From: Chryseobacterium polytrichastri
GTDB lineage: Bacteria; Bacteroidota; Bacteroidia; Flavobacteriales; Weeksellaceae
Length of the DNA: 64,000 bases
Direction of reading: 5' to 3'
NCBI RefSeq assembly: GCF_900142445.1
Contig: NZ_FRAV01000005.1
Coordinates: 124,001 to 188,000 of the forward strand
A model generated the notes under the pieces. That model was not told the origin of the DNA. It saw nothing but the letters and a program-made list of their open reading frames with translations, and ran no database searches. Positions 18,183 to 28,513 of the stretch are shown piece after piece. Every line of letters begins with the position of its first letter. The first letter of the stretch is position 1. A program made the position numbers and the translations under genes.

Positions 18183-20549
18183 ATGAAAAAAATCATTTAT
18201 TATTTAACTTTCCTTTTCACATTCACTTTATTTTCAGCGCAAGATTCTTTACAGTCAAAAAAAATAATTACAAAAGACACTAAATTCGGACTTGCATTAA
18301 GCGGAGGTGGGGCAAAAGGCTTTGCTCATATAGGAATTCTAAAAGTAATAGATTCTTTAGGTATAAAAGTAGATTATATTACCGGAACCAGTATGGGAGG
18401 TATTTTAGGAGGTCTATATGCCATGGGATATAGCGGAGACAGCCTAAAAGAAGTTGTATATAATACAAAATGGAAAAGAGTTTTAAGCAATAAAATTCCT
18501 TACAACAAAGTAAACATCAGTGAAAAAGATGAATACAACAAATACATTATAGAGTTCCCAATGACAAATGGATTACCGTCCTTGCCAGGCTCTTATATAG
18601 AAGGACAATATATGTCTGAAGTATTGAACACCCTTACCTTTCCGGCTAAACACATCAATGATTTCAGCAAGCTTCCTATCCCGGTTGAACTTACCTCATC
18701 GGATATTATCAACGGAGGACTTATTATGCAGAAAAAAGGATCTTTAGCTTTGGCAATACGTGCTACTCTTGCTATACCTGCTGCTTTTGCACCGGTGTAT
18801 ATAGACGGAAACTTGCTCGTAGATGGAGGACTCGACAGGAATTTCCCAGTAAAAGAAGTAAAAGACATGGGAGCAGACTATATTATGGGTGGTTATACAG
18901 GATTTAGGCTTTTCACAAAAAAAGAGATTGAAAACCCTATGAAAATGATTTATCAGACACATGCCTTTCGCTCTGTTCAGGATTTTAATGAACAAAAAAA
19001 AATGTCTGATATCTTAGTAGACTTCGTAACTCCTCTTAATAAGTACACAACAAAAGATTTTAAAAACTATAAAGAAATCATTAAAATAGGTGAAGATGAA
19101 GCCAAGAAACATCTTCCCGAATTCATTGCTTTAGCCAATGAACAGCGTAGATTAGGAATTGTGTATGAGCACAAAATGATTCAAGAAGTAAAAAAGCCAA
19201 CCATACAATTTACTTACAGTGAAGATAATGGAACTCCTTTAACCAACCCTTCAGAAATCCAAAGTATCAGAGACCTTATGAGATTAAAAGAAGGTGAATA
19301 CTACGACGCAAAAAGTGCCAATGAAGCCATTGACAGGATTTTTGGTATGAGACAATATGAAAAAGTATATTATACTTATACCGATGCAGGGGAAGGACTT
19401 ATCATGAACATCTTCATCAAAAGAGTAAAAAATAGCGCACTTAAGCTTGCACTCCATTATGATACGGAACAATCAGTAGGTATTATTGTGAATTATACAT
19501 ACAGAAGTATTGAGCATAAATTTCGGGCCTTAGCAACGGTGGATATTTCTGAACGATTCAAAGGGCGTATTCAGTTTCAAAAATTCCTGGACAATGATTT
19601 TCGCTGGTGGATCAGTGCAGAAGCAAGCACGTCTCATCTGAAGAGTAATGACTTCATCCTCCGATTAACGAATGATTATAATGAATTAGATAACGCTCGT
19701 ATCTCAGATTATATTTACAGAAATTCTAACATAAATACGGCCATCAACTACACCCTTGCCCCTAATGCTATGGCCTCAATGGGAATTGAGTATAATACGG
19801 AAAGAATTAATCGTTCAATAGACAGAATAGGCCAAATAATATCGGGTACTAATGACAGAAAGGTATATCAGCATAATAATTTTGATATGTTTTTTAAATT
19901 CAACCAAAATAGTTTAAACGAAAAATATTATCCAACTTCTGGTAATAATCTACAAATATTATCTACCTATTATTTTGGACATCAGTATAATCTATATGAT
20001 TTACAAAAAGTGCAACCCGCATTATACGATTATTTGAATCCAAGTGACCCTGCTTATTTCAGACCAAAAAATATGATAAGCTTGGTGATCAATGAAAATT
20101 TCGTATTCCCTGTTAATAAAAGACTTTCTGTAAAAGCTAATGCATTTTTAGGTACGTTTTTCTCATCCAGAAATACGGGTGAAGATCAGGAGCAGATTCC
20201 TTATCTTTTTTTCAATCAAAAATATAATCTTGGAGGCAGTGAATATAATTTCAGTGGCCTCAACCCTGAGTTTAACGGATTCAGACAAAAAGAATTCCCT
20301 GTAAATTCTTTTGCTAAGCTAGGTCTAGATGTACAATATAAGTTGTATAAACACCTTTATCTTACTCCTTCTTTTCATTATGGTAGAGTAAGTGATGAAC
20401 TTTCTTCTTTTAAAAATGGAGCTGATATCTTAGGCTATGGCCTTAACCTTGGATACGAATCAATCTTAGGTCCCATTAATATTAATGTATCTAAAAATGA
20501 TGCGATTAATTTTTGGAGAGTTTATTTTAGTATAGGTTTTAAATTCTAA
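18183..20549 (+). CDS. Patatin-like phospholipase fused to an Omp85 barrel
   Basis: A 788-residue protein; the ATG at 18183 is preferred over the TTG one codon earlier. After a signal peptide (cleavage near LFSAQ) comes a patatin domain with the oxyanion-hole motif GGGAKG, nucleophile elbow GTSMG (Ser70) and DGG dyad (Asp214). A POTRA-like segment (about 330-420) and a C-terminal 16-stranded BamA/Omp85-type barrel ending in FSIGFKF follow. The layout matches type Vd autotransporters (PlpD) and related patatin-barrel proteins, which display a lipid-hydrolysing domain at the outer membrane. Substrate unknown. Confidence 0.92.
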   Translation: MKKIIYYLTFLFTFTLFSAQDSLQSKKIITKDTKFGLALSGGGAKGFAHIGILKVIDSLGIKVDYITGTSMGGILGGLYAMGYSGDSLKEVVYNTKWKRVLSNKIPYNKVNISEKDEYNKYIIEFPMTNGLPSLPGSYIEGQYMSEVLNTLTFPAKHINDFSKLPIPVELTSSDIINGGLIMQKKGSLALAIRATLAIPAAFAPVYIDGNLLVDGGLDRNFPVKEVKDMGADYIMGGYTGFRLFTKKEIENPMKMIYQTHAFRSVQDFNEQKKMSDILVDFVTPLNKYTTKDFKNYKEIIKIGEDEAKKHLPEFIALANEQRRLGIVYEHKMIQEVKKPTIQFTYSEDNGTPLTNPSEIQSIRDLMRLKEGEYYDAKSANEAIDRIFGMRQYEKVYYTYTDAGEGLIMNIFIKRVKNSALKLALHYDTEQSVGIIVNYTYRSIEHKFRALATVDISERFKGRIQFQKFLDNDFRWWISAEASTSHLKSNDFILRLTNDYNELDNARISDYIYRNSNINTAINYTLAPNAMASMGIEYNTERINRSIDRIGQIISGTNDRKVYQHNNFDMFFKFNQNSLNEKYYPTSGNNLQILSTYYFGHQYNLYDLQKVQPALYDYLNPSDPAYFRPKNMISLVINENFVFPVNKRLSVKANAFLGTFFSSRNTGEDQEQIPYLFFNQKYNLGGSEYNFSGLNPEFNGFRQKEFPVNSFAKLGLDVQYKLYKHLYLTPSFHYGRVSDELSSFKNGADILGYGLNLGYESILGPININVSKNDAINFWRVYFSIGFKF

Positions 20550-20707
20550 CATAAACATCGTTAATCATCAACAGTTTATTTTATCACCTAATATATTTTA
20601 AATAAATAACATAAATAATCCCTAATATTTCATTCAACTCATTTTTTGAATCAATTTGCTGAATCTGTTATTGTATACAAAATTCAATTTTACACTCTTC
20701 TTTATAC

Positions 20708-23029
20708 ATGATAAAAAAATATAAAATAAGTTTTCTTTTTACTTTTCTAGTTCTCTTTTTCCATGCCCAGACGAAAATCAAAGAAACAGGTAATGATGAT
20801 CGAAAAACAAAGCAAAAAGATTTACAGGAAATTAAAATCACAGGAAAGCCAAGAAAAAGCTTATCAAAAAAAGACAATCCTGCTTATAAAGTATTACAGG
20901 GCATCTGGAAAAATAAAGAAAGGAATAACATTCAGTCTTTAGACTATTATGATTACAGAAGATATACCTCCGTTAACATAGGAATAAATAACGTAGACAG
21001 CGTTATTGCTAAAAAAATCTTAGGAAATGATTATGCAGCACTGCGTAAAGCATCGATAGAAGGAGATCAGTCAGAAGAAAAAATTACCATTCCTATATTC
21101 CTCAATGAACTTAGTGAAAGGATTTATGGGCACAAAAACGAGGAAAAAACAGATATAGAAGGAGAAAGAAAATCAGGTTTAAATGAAGTAGGAAGAGGTT
21201 TTGGTGTAGAAAGATTCAGTCAAACTTTCACAACGATCAATCCGTACGAAGATGACATTCAAATTTTAGACAAAACCTTTGTAAGTCCGCTTTCAACAAG
21301 AGGCTATGGCGTATACAATTATATATTAAAAGATTCTATCACCGAAGCAGATCAAAAAATTTATATCATCCATTTTTTTCCAAAAAACCCGGAAGATCTT
21401 TTATTCCAAGGGCATTTTAACGTTGCAGATAAAGCATTTGCCATTACTGAGATTCTGATGAAAACAACCAAGCAGATCAATATGAGTCTGGTTCGTGATC
21501 TGTCTATTGAAAAATATTATTCGGAAACAAATGATGGAATTTACCTTCCCGAAAAAAGTATATATGAAGGAAATTTCACCCTAATTTCCAAGAGAAAAGA
21601 TGAAATGGGAGCCTATGTAAAAAAAGAGGTCAATGAATACGAATACCAGCTCAATCAACCTAAAGAAGCATCTTTTTATAAAGAAAAAACAGTGCAAACC
21701 CGTTCAGGTCAATTCGAAAAGAATGATGAATACTGGCAAAAATCTTTAGGACTAAGCAAAAACACACAGGAAACGTTGCAACTCATAAGAGGATTAAAAT
21801 CAAATGCAAGAGTACATGGTATCACCAGTGTAGTGAATGTTTTTTCTACAGGATATCTAGATCTTTTTAAAGGATTACAGGCTGGATCAATATGGAATAC
21901 AGTATCTAATAATGATGTTGAAGGCCTAAGGTTGCGCATGGGTTTCAGGACTTTTATTACCGAGGATGATAAATTCAGATTAACTTTTTACGGAGCATAC
22001 GGAAATAGAGATCATAAATTTAAATATGGTGCAGAGGGAATTTATCTACTAAGCTCGCAACCAAGAATTGTTATCGGTGCTTCCCATCTTAGAGATAACT
22101 TACAGTTATCAGGTAAATTACTGGATCCAAATGACCTGTTGCCAAGAAACAAAACTTCATTTATTACCCGTGGTAAAAATTACGATCTTTCGAATGTGAT
22201 GAGAAATACCGTTAATGTTGATTTAGCCTTCGATAAAAATTTACATTTAAATATTTCCGGAGTGCATCAACAAATACAGTCGGCAGATCCTCATGCATTT
22301 TCTATGGATTATGTTCTTCCCAATACCTCTGAGATTCACAATAAACTTACTGATTTCACAACGAATGTAACCCTAATTTATACGCCGGGCAGAAATGTAT
22401 ACGGATATGGAGCAGAGCAAAAATTTGGAAAACTACCTTATACCACAATCTTGCTGAAATATACCAAAGGATATAAAGGCATATTAAATAGTGATTTTGA
22501 TTACAATAAACTTCAATTCTCCGTTGAGAAAAACTTCTTTTTAAGCAATTTCGGTCGTTTAACCGCATCTGTAGAAATGGGGAAAACATTTAATACGGTA
22601 CCTATTTCTCTCTTAAGTCCGGTTCCGGCCAATCAAAGTATATCCGTAGTTTCTAAAACTTTTTCACTGCTTAACTACTATAATTTTGTTACAGACTCTT
22701 ATATTATGGGAAATCTGGAACATCATTTTAACGGATTTATTTTGAATAGAATTCCTTTACTTAATAAACTAAAATTAAGAAGCTTTATTTTTTACCGATT
22801 TGCCTATGGAAGTATCTCACAAAATAATATAGATATCAACAGATCTTCCATAATTTATGCTGCTCCTAATAAAATGTATAGTGAATACGGTTTTGGAATT
22901 GAAAATATCGGCTATGGAAACCTACGTCCGTTTAGAGTAGATTTTATCTGGAGAAGTAAAATTGGCGAGGTGTTTGGTATCACGCCGCCGAACTTTGGAG
23001 TGAGATTTGGTTTTTCACCTGGATTCTAA
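20708..23029 (+). CDS. DUF5686 family outer-membrane protein
   Basis: A 773-residue exported protein (signal peptide ending FHAQ). The sequence has the DUF5686 hallmarks: an early 'DNPAYKVLQGIWKNKERNN' helix, the SLDYYDYRRYTSV segment, the FFPKNPEDLLFQGHF block and a long C-terminal beta-barrel region ending FGFSPGF. DUF5686 proteins usually begin with a carboxypeptidase-regulatory-like domain; here that domain is absent and only about 30 charged residues separate the signal peptide from the conserved helix. Function is unknown. It follows the patatin-barrel gene by 158 bp on the same strand. Confidence 0.85.
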   Translation: MIKKYKISFLFTFLVLFFHAQTKIKETGNDDRKTKQKDLQEIKITGKPRKSLSKKDNPAYKVLQGIWKNKERNNIQSLDYYDYRRYTSVNIGINNVDSVIAKKILGNDYAALRKASIEGDQSEEKITIPIFLNELSERIYGHKNEEKTDIEGERKSGLNEVGRGFGVERFSQTFTTINPYEDDIQILDKTFVSPLSTRGYGVYNYILKDSITEADQKIYIIHFFPKNPEDLLFQGHFNVADKAFAITEILMKTTKQINMSLVRDLSIEKYYSETNDGIYLPEKSIYEGNFTLISKRKDEMGAYVKKEVNEYEYQLNQPKEASFYKEKTVQTRSGQFEKNDEYWQKSLGLSKNTQETLQLIRGLKSNARVHGITSVVNVFSTGYLDLFKGLQAGSIWNTVSNNDVEGLRLRMGFRTFITEDDKFRLTFYGAYGNRDHKFKYGAEGIYLLSSQPRIVIGASHLRDNLQLSGKLLDPNDLLPRNKTSFITRGKNYDLSNVMRNTVNVDLAFDKNLHLNISGVHQQIQSADPHAFSMDYVLPNTSEIHNKLTDFTTNVTLIYTPGRNVYGYGAEQKFGKLPYTTILLKYTKGYKGILNSDFDYNKLQFSVEKNFFLSNFGRLTASVEMGKTFNTVPISLLSPVPANQSISVVSKTFSLLNYYNFVTDSYIMGNLEHHFNGFILNRIPLLNKLKLRSFIFYRFAYGSISQNNIDINRSSIIYAAPNKMYSEYGFGIENIGYGNLRPFRVDFIWRSKIGEVFGITPPNFGVRFGFSPGF

Positions 23030-23062
23030 ATAAACTTTAAACGTCTATTTTTACTAATCATA

Positions 23063-23265
23063 TTTTTTACCACAAAAGGTAACAAAAGATTTTTGACACT
23101 TTAGCTATTTTAAGTTTAATACAAAACTGCTGATAAGAACACATAAGTTAAAAAATGTCATGATAATGAGCGAAGTAGAAATAGTACCCTTTTGCAAACT
23201 TTGTTTTCAAAATGTCCAAACTTTAAAGGCTTAAACAATAGCTTTCGCTCCTTTTGTGGTTAAAT
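23063..23265. repeat. Imperfect palindromic intergenic element 1
   Basis: Outer arms ACCACAAAAGG (from 23069) and CCTTTTGTGGT (to 23260) are inverted copies, and inner arms AGCTATTTTAAG and CTTAAACAATAGCT also pair. The roughly 200 bp have no open frame and carry AGCGAAG near the centre. The size and structure resemble a non-coding MITE-like or REP-type element. It fills most of the 309-bp gap between the DUF5686 gene and the next gene. Confidence 0.55.
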
Positions 23266-23338
23266 TTTTAATTATTTTAAACACAGGCTCATATTTAACT
23301 TTATCTCTATTTCCCCATCTATTATAGAAATAAAGCCA

Positions 23339-23677
23339 ATGAAAAACTCAAAATTATTTCTTTTATTGATCATGGTATCTATTTCTGGAGTATGCTTTGC
23401 ACAGAAAAACGATGAGGTAAAAGTGACGATTAAAGACAAGAATGGAAAAAGGTCAGCAGAAATTCTTCCTCATTTTATTCAGTTCGGAATCATGTCTAAA
23501 AACCACCAAGACTTCCGAAAAAAATATAACGTAGATGTGGTCTATCAAAACTGCGTGATCAGCCCTACACTTTCAAAACAGGCAGAAAAAAATAATTTAG
23601 CCTTAGCAAAAGAGCTAACCCAGAAATATGGTGAAGCCTGGAAAAAAGACTTAGGAATTATCCCTTATGGATTATAA
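23339..23677 (+). CDS. Small exported hypothetical protein
   Basis: A 112-residue protein with a clear signal peptide (MKNSKLFLLLIMVSISGVCFAQ) followed by about 90 charged, mostly helical residues (ISPTLSKQAEKNNLALAKELTQKYGEAWKKDLG). It has one cysteine after the signal peptide, and no lipobox. I do not recognise the family. It is flanked by a palindromic element upstream and a terminator downstream and is probably transcribed alone. Confidence 0.65.
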   Translation: MKNSKLFLLLIMVSISGVCFAQKNDEVKVTIKDKNGKRSAEILPHFIQFGIMSKNHQDFRKKYNVDVVYQNCVISPTLSKQAEKNNLALAKELTQKYGEAWKKDLGIIPYGL

Positions 23678-23704
23678 AATCAATTTGTTCATCAACTATT
23701 TAGC

Positions 23705-23745
23705 ATAAAAAAGATACTTTTTAAAAGTATCTTTTTTATTTTTTA
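23705..23745. terminator. Bidirectional terminator
   Basis: The stem AAAAAAGATACTTTT / AAAAGTATCTTTTTT lies between the convergent small exported protein gene and the ABC exporter gene, with T-rich tails on both strands. Confidence 0.85.
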
Positions 23746-23764
23746 AACAATCAATTATTTTAGT

Positions 23765-25525
23765 TTAATTATTTTGAACCGTCTCACTCTCCTCTACTTC
23801 ATGTCTTAGTTGAGCTTTATAAAGGGTAGAATAATATCCGTTTTGATCTAATAATTCAAGGTGCTTGCCTTCCTCCACAATCTTACCATGTTCCATCACA
23901 ATAATTTTATCTGCTTTTTCAATGGTTGATAATCTGTGGGCAATAATAATAGAGGTTCTGTTTTTAGTAATTTTCTCGGTTGCTCTCTGAATCAATTTTT
24001 CACTTTCGTGGTCAATAGAAGAGGTTGCTTCATCAAGAATTAAAATTTTAGGATCAGATAAATACGCTCTTAAGAAAGATAACAATTGTCTTTGTCCTAA
24101 GGAAATAGACGAGCCTCTTTCGCTCACCACATATTCGTATCCTCCAGGAAGGCTTTCAATAAAATCATCCACTTCAATTTCTTTGGCGCCTGCTTTTATT
24201 TTTTCTAATGTAATGCTATCATCTCCAAAAGCAAGGTTTTCAAAAATACTTCCGTGGAATAAGAAAACATCCTGCAACACCACTCCGATATGACTTCTTA
24301 AATTATATAATTCATAATCTTTAAGTTCCACATCATCAATAAAGATCTCTCCGGAATTAATATCATACAATCTTGTGATCAAGCTGATAATCGTAGATTT
24401 CCCCGCTCCGGTGGCTCCAACAATGGCTACCGTCTCTCCCGGATTTACTTTAAAATCAATTCCTTTAAGAACTTCCTGTTTTTCATCGTAGGCAAAACGA
24501 ACTTCTTTGAATTCAATTTTACCATCAAAATGATCTTTTTCTACTTTTCCGTTGTTCGGCATGGCATAGTCTTCATCCATCAAGCCCAATACTCTTTCAG
24601 CCCCTACAATTCCACGCTGGATATTGTTGAAACGGTCTGCGATTTGTCTCAAAGGACGAATCAACATCGAAATATATTGAATAAAAGCGATAACTACCCC
24701 GGCACTAATCGTGATATACCCTCCATAAAACAGAATAAACCCAATGAAAAGTGAGGAAATAAGTTCAACCACAGGAAAGAATAATGAGAAAATAAAAACA
24801 GTTCTCAACAACGCTCCTTTCAGGGTAATATTAATATCATCAAACTTTTTATATTCAGCCTTCTGTCTGTTAAACACTTGAATAATAGGCATTCCCGCCA
24901 GCCTTTCCTGCACAAAAGAGTTTTGATTCGAAGTCCAATTTCTTTCATCGCCAAACGCTTTCTTTAATCTTTTTTGGAAGAATCTTGTAATGAAAACCAT
25001 TAAAGGTAAAATAGCCAGCGTGATGTAACTCAAATGAACATTGGTACTGAACATCATCACCAAGACAAAAACGATTCTCAAAATATCTCCGAAAACCATC
25101 AGGAAACCATCTGTATAAACAGTTGCAATAGTTTCCACATCTCCAACAGCGCGGGTTACGAGTTGTCCGATTGGGGTTTTATCAAAAAACGAAGTTCTGA
25201 AATAGATCAGTTTAGCATATAATCTTTCTCTGATATCTCTGATAACGTTCTGAGAAATATAATTGGAGAAATAGACTAAGAAGAAGTTTAAAACTGTTTC
25301 GGCAAAAACCAAACCTACCAAAATATAGATATGCTTCATCATCAAAGCCTTATCGTGAAGTTTGGTAATATCGTTATCTACCACCTGCATGGTAAGGTAT
25401 GGCCTATAAGTAGAAACGATAGAAAGAAATATAGAAATCACCAACGTTATGATAAACCACGAACGGAATTTCATCCCGATGAAGAATAATCTTTTGATAA
25501 TTTCCCAGGTATCTTGTTTTTTCAT
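23765..25525 (-). CDS. ABC exporter half-transporter (MsbA/MdlB type)
   Basis: A 586-residue fused permease-ATPase. Residues about 1-310 form the six-helix type I exporter domain. The ATPase domain has Walker A GATGAGKST (about 370-378), the signature SLGQRQLL, Walker B ILILDEATSS and the switch histidine in IIIAHRLST. With no second half-gene adjacent it probably works as a homodimer, exporting lipids or drugs across the inner membrane. A TATTTTTG -7 element (25572-25565, minus strand) lies about 45 bp upstream of the start. Confidence 0.92.
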   Translation of the reverse strand: MKKQDTWEIIKRLFFIGMKFRSWFIITLVISIFLSIVSTYRPYLTMQVVDNDITKLHDKALMMKHIYILVGLVFAETVLNFFLVYFSNYISQNVIRDIRERLYAKLIYFRTSFFDKTPIGQLVTRAVGDVETIATVYTDGFLMVFGDILRIVFVLVMMFSTNVHLSYITLAILPLMVFITRFFQKRLKKAFGDERNWTSNQNSFVQERLAGMPIIQVFNRQKAEYKKFDDINITLKGALLRTVFIFSLFFPVVELISSLFIGFILFYGGYITISAGVVIAFIQYISMLIRPLRQIADRFNNIQRGIVGAERVLGLMDEDYAMPNNGKVEKDHFDGKIEFKEVRFAYDEKQEVLKGIDFKVNPGETVAIVGATGAGKSTIISLITRLYDINSGEIFIDDVELKDYELYNLRSHIGVVLQDVFLFHGSIFENLAFGDDSITLEKIKAGAKEIEVDDFIESLPGGYEYVVSERGSSISLGQRQLLSFLRAYLSDPKILILDEATSSIDHESEKLIQRATEKITKNRTSIIIAHRLSTIEKADKIIVMEHGKIVEEGKHLELLDQNGYYSTLYKAQLRHEVEESETVQNN

Positions 25526-25747
25526 TGTACGAATTGAAGAAAGGAATTAAATAAAATTCTTTTGCAAAAATAAGACTTTAAAATTTCTCTGCCTTTACAA
25601 CTTCATCAAATACTCATAGAAAATATCAGATACCTGTTATTTATGTTATGAATATTAATGATCTCTTTTCAACGAGTTAAAAAATAAATGATTGTCTTTT
25701 ATCAATGAATTTTGTCTCAGATAATAGGCTGTATGATATTGGACTAT

Positions 25748-26482
25748 TTAATCAAATTCATACCCCACGTCAACCAAAAACAAGCCTTGTGCAGGCGCCG
25801 AAGTTCCGGCGGAATTTCGGTTTTTATTTTCTATAACCTTGCGCAGATCTTCAGGTTTTATCTTTCCTGAACCTACTTCAACCATGGTTCCAACAATAGC
25901 ACGTACCATATTTCGAAGAAAACGATTGGCAGAAACGGTGAATTTCAATTCCGTTCCGTTCTGCTCCCACTCTGCTTTGTACATTTTACAAAGATTGGTT
26001 TTATTGTCGGTATGGAGTTTTGCAAAACTGGTGAAGTCTTCATACTCAAATAAGATCTTGCAGGCTTCATTCATTTTATCAATATCTAAAGGCTTTCTCC
26101 AATGTTGCCAAGCAGAATCTTGGGTAAACGGATTCTTCTCCATCGATATATAATATTCATACGTTCTGAAAGTAGCATCAAAACGTGCATGAAAATCGTC
26201 TCTTACCTCAAAAATTCTTTTGATGGAAATATCCGCCGGAAGAAAACCATTAAGTCTGTGACAAAGCTGGTCACTAATTACCTGCTCTGTATCAAAATGC
26301 GCATAGATTTTCTTGGCATGAACGCCTGTATCTGTTCGCCCTGCGCCAGTAGTTTTAATTTTTTCTCTTAAAATCGTGGAAAGTGCTTTTTCCAATTCTT
26401 CTTGCACCGATATAGCATTTGGTTGGATCTGATAACCAAAATAATTTTTACCGCTATAGGAAAACTCTATAAAATACCTCAA
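25748..26482 (-). CDS. truA: tRNA pseudouridine(38-40) synthase
   Basis: TruA converts uridines 38-40 of the anticodon arm to pseudouridine. The sequence has the family opening MRYFIEFSYSGKNYFGYQ, the catalytic aspartate in GAGRTDTGVHA (D51), and the C-terminal RFLRNMVRAIVGT block. I chose the TTG at 26482 because it places the conserved MRYFIEF at the N-terminus (244 residues); the open frame allows another TTG seven codons upstream at 26503, and no ATG is available. Confidence 0.93.
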   Translation of the reverse strand: MRYFIEFSYSGKNYFGYQIQPNAISVQEELEKALSTILREKIKTTGAGRTDTGVHAKKIYAHFDTEQVISDQLCHRLNGFLPADISIKRIFEVRDDFHARFDATFRTYEYYISMEKNPFTQDSAWQHWRKPLDIDKMNEACKILFEYEDFTSFAKLHTDNKTNLCKMYKAEWEQNGTELKFTVSANRFLRNMVRAIVGTMVEVGSGKIKPEDLRKVIENKNRNSAGTSAPAQGLFLVDVGYEFD

Positions 26483-26597
26483 TGTAATAAAATAACGATA
26501 CAAAAATACTTTAAATTATAATAATCATAAGCTCATTTTTCAAAATAAATATTGAAAAATCATTGTTAATAATAAGCCAATTAATTCTGAAAATTCC

Positions 26598-26605
26598 TAT
26601 TTTTG
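26598..26605 (+). promoter_or_regulatory. -7 promoter element of lpxK
   Basis: TATTTTTG matches the Bacteroidetes TAnnTTTG element and ends 8 bp before the lpxK ATG, implying a very short leader. No well-spaced TTG is seen upstream. Confidence 0.45.
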
Positions 26606-26612
26606 TAGGCGT

Positions 26613-27638
26613 ATGAAAAGATGGTACCTCTATCCTTTTTCCCTCGGCTATCATATGGTAACGGGTATCCGAAACACAATGTATGATCTGGGAATTTTAA
26701 AATCTACGAAATTCAAAACTCCGATAATTAATGTCGGCAACCTCTCTGTGGGCGGAAGCGGAAAATCACCCATGGTGATGTATCTTGCGCAATATCTGTC
26801 TAAACATTACAGAACGGGTGTGCTTTCACGTGGTTACGGAAGACTCACAAAAGGCTATGACGTAACGAATTACGAAAGTAATTATAAAACGGTAGGTGAT
26901 GAAGCGATGCAATTATTTGAACGTTTCAAAAACCGTTTTGTAATCGCTGTTTCTGAAGAAAGAGTGCCCGGAGCCAAGAAAGTTATTGAAGATATGGATC
27001 TGGACGTGTTAGTATTGGATGATGCCTTTCAACACAGAGCCATCAAAGCTGGATTTAATATTCTAATGACCGATTTTAATGATCCTTTCTTTAGAGATCA
27101 TTTGCTTCCTGCAGGAGATTTAAGAGAATCAAGAATCGGTTATAAAAGAGCAGACATCATTATGGTCAGCAAATGCCCTGATGAACTCACGGAAGAAACC
27201 AAGCAATATTACATTTCCAGAATCAGACCGGATCGTACCCAGAAAGTATTCTTTTCATCCATTGGGTATGACGAAAATGTGTACGGAAAAGAAAAAATGC
27301 TTCCTGACAACAACCTGAATTATTATGATATTCTGTTAATTACAGGAATTGCCAATCCAAAACCTTTGTTAGAACATTTAGCTAAATTCTCACAAAGAGT
27401 AAAGCATTTAAAATTCAGAGATCATCATAACTTTACAGATGATGATATTAAAAAAATTGTTGCTGAATATAAAAAATTAGGTGAATACAAATTGATCTTA
27501 ACTACTGAGAAAGATTATGTTCGTTTGAAATCCTTTGATTATCTTAGAGACATCGTTTACTACTGGCCTATTAATGTAGTGATCGACAAGAAAGAGGAAT
27601 TCAACCAAATCATCTTAGATTATGTTAGAAAAAATTAA
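26613..27638 (+). CDS. lpxK: Tetraacyldisaccharide 4'-kinase
   Basis: LpxK phosphorylates the 4' position of the lipid A disaccharide at the inner membrane. The 341-residue protein has the family's N-terminal amphipathic helix (MKRWYLYPFSLGYHMVTGIRN), the P-loop-like GNLSVGGSGKSP (residues 43-53), the SRGYGR segment and the DDAFQHRAI block that contains the catalytic acidic residues. The 3' end overlaps the punA start by 17 nt, so the two are cotranscribed. Confidence 0.95.
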   Translation: MKRWYLYPFSLGYHMVTGIRNTMYDLGILKSTKFKTPIINVGNLSVGGSGKSPMVMYLAQYLSKHYRTGVLSRGYGRLTKGYDVTNYESNYKTVGDEAMQLFERFKNRFVIAVSEERVPGAKKVIEDMDLDVLVLDDAFQHRAIKAGFNILMTDFNDPFFRDHLLPAGDLRESRIGYKRADIIMVSKCPDELTEETKQYYISRIRPDRTQKVFFSSIGYDENVYGKEKMLPDNNLNYYDILLITGIANPKPLLEHLAKFSQRVKHLKFRDHHNFTDDDIKKIVAEYKKLGEYKLILTTEKDYVRLKSFDYLRDIVYYWPINVVIDKKEEFNQIILDYVRKN

Positions 27639-28434
27639 GCAAACTGCTGATTTCATTAAAACTACGATTCAGGATATTCCTGATTTTGCGATTGTTTTAG
27701 GATCTGGATTGGGAAACCTTCAAGACGAGGTAGAAGCTATTCATGTATTAGAATACAAAGACATTCCTAATTTTCCTCAAACCACTGTTGTGGGTCACGG
27801 TGGAAAATTAATCTACGGAATTCTGGAAGGCAAAAAAGTATTGATGATGAGCGGCCGTTTTCATTATTATGAAGGTCATGCTATTGAAACCGTTACTTTT
27901 CCTATCCGAATTTTTCATTTATTAGGCATTAAAAATTTAATTCTTTCGAACGCTTGTGGTGGAGTAAATCCTAATTTCAGCGTTGCAGATGTGGTGATTG
28001 TAAAAGATCATATCAATATGATGCCTGAACATCCGCTTCGTGGTAAGAATATTGATTCTTTTGGTCCTCGTTTCGTTGATATGAGCGAGCCTTACAATAA
28101 AAGCATGATCGCTCTTGCCGAGAAAGTATGTATTGAAAACAACATAAAATTTCAACAGGGAGTTTACGTTGCGTTACAAGGTCCTACTTTTGAGACTCCT
28201 GCAGAATACGGAATGATCAAAGCCATCGGAGGTGATATGGTCGGAATGAGTACTGTTCCCGAAGTGATTGTTGCCAAACACATGGGAATGGATGTTTTCT
28301 GTGTTTCCATTATTACCGATCTTGGCGGACCGGATATTGCTTTAGCCGTTTCTCACGAAGAAGTACTGAATGCTGCCAATAAAGCAATCCCAAATGTGAT
28401 CACGGTTGTAAAAGGTTTAGTGAAAACTTACTAA
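27622..28434 (+). CDS. punA: Purine-nucleoside phosphorylase
   Basis: A 270-residue trimeric-type (PNP/MTAP family) phosphorylase that cleaves purine nucleosides with phosphate to base plus ribose 1-phosphate. Visible motifs are VLGSGLG (phosphate loop), GRFHYYEGH, SNACGGVNP, the base-binding GPTFETPAEYGMIKAIGGDMVGMSTVPE stretch and a terminal helix. Its ATG lies inside the end of lpxK (17-nt overlap), indicating translational coupling. Confidence 0.95.
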   Translation: MLEKIKQTADFIKTTIQDIPDFAIVLGSGLGNLQDEVEAIHVLEYKDIPNFPQTTVVGHGGKLIYGILEGKKVLMMSGRFHYYEGHAIETVTFPIRIFHLLGIKNLILSNACGGVNPNFSVADVVIVKDHINMMPEHPLRGKNIDSFGPRFVDMSEPYNKSMIALAEKVCIENNIKFQQGVYVALQGPTFETPAEYGMIKAIGGDMVGMSTVPEVIVAKHMGMDVFCVSIITDLGGPDIALAVSHEEVLNAANKAIPNVITVVKGLVKTY

Positions 28435-28513
28435 TAAGCATTTATAGAAATTCTCAATCTCTTAAATTTTTACTAATTAATAAGAAACCAATCTCCAATT
28501 GCGTTTCATTGTT

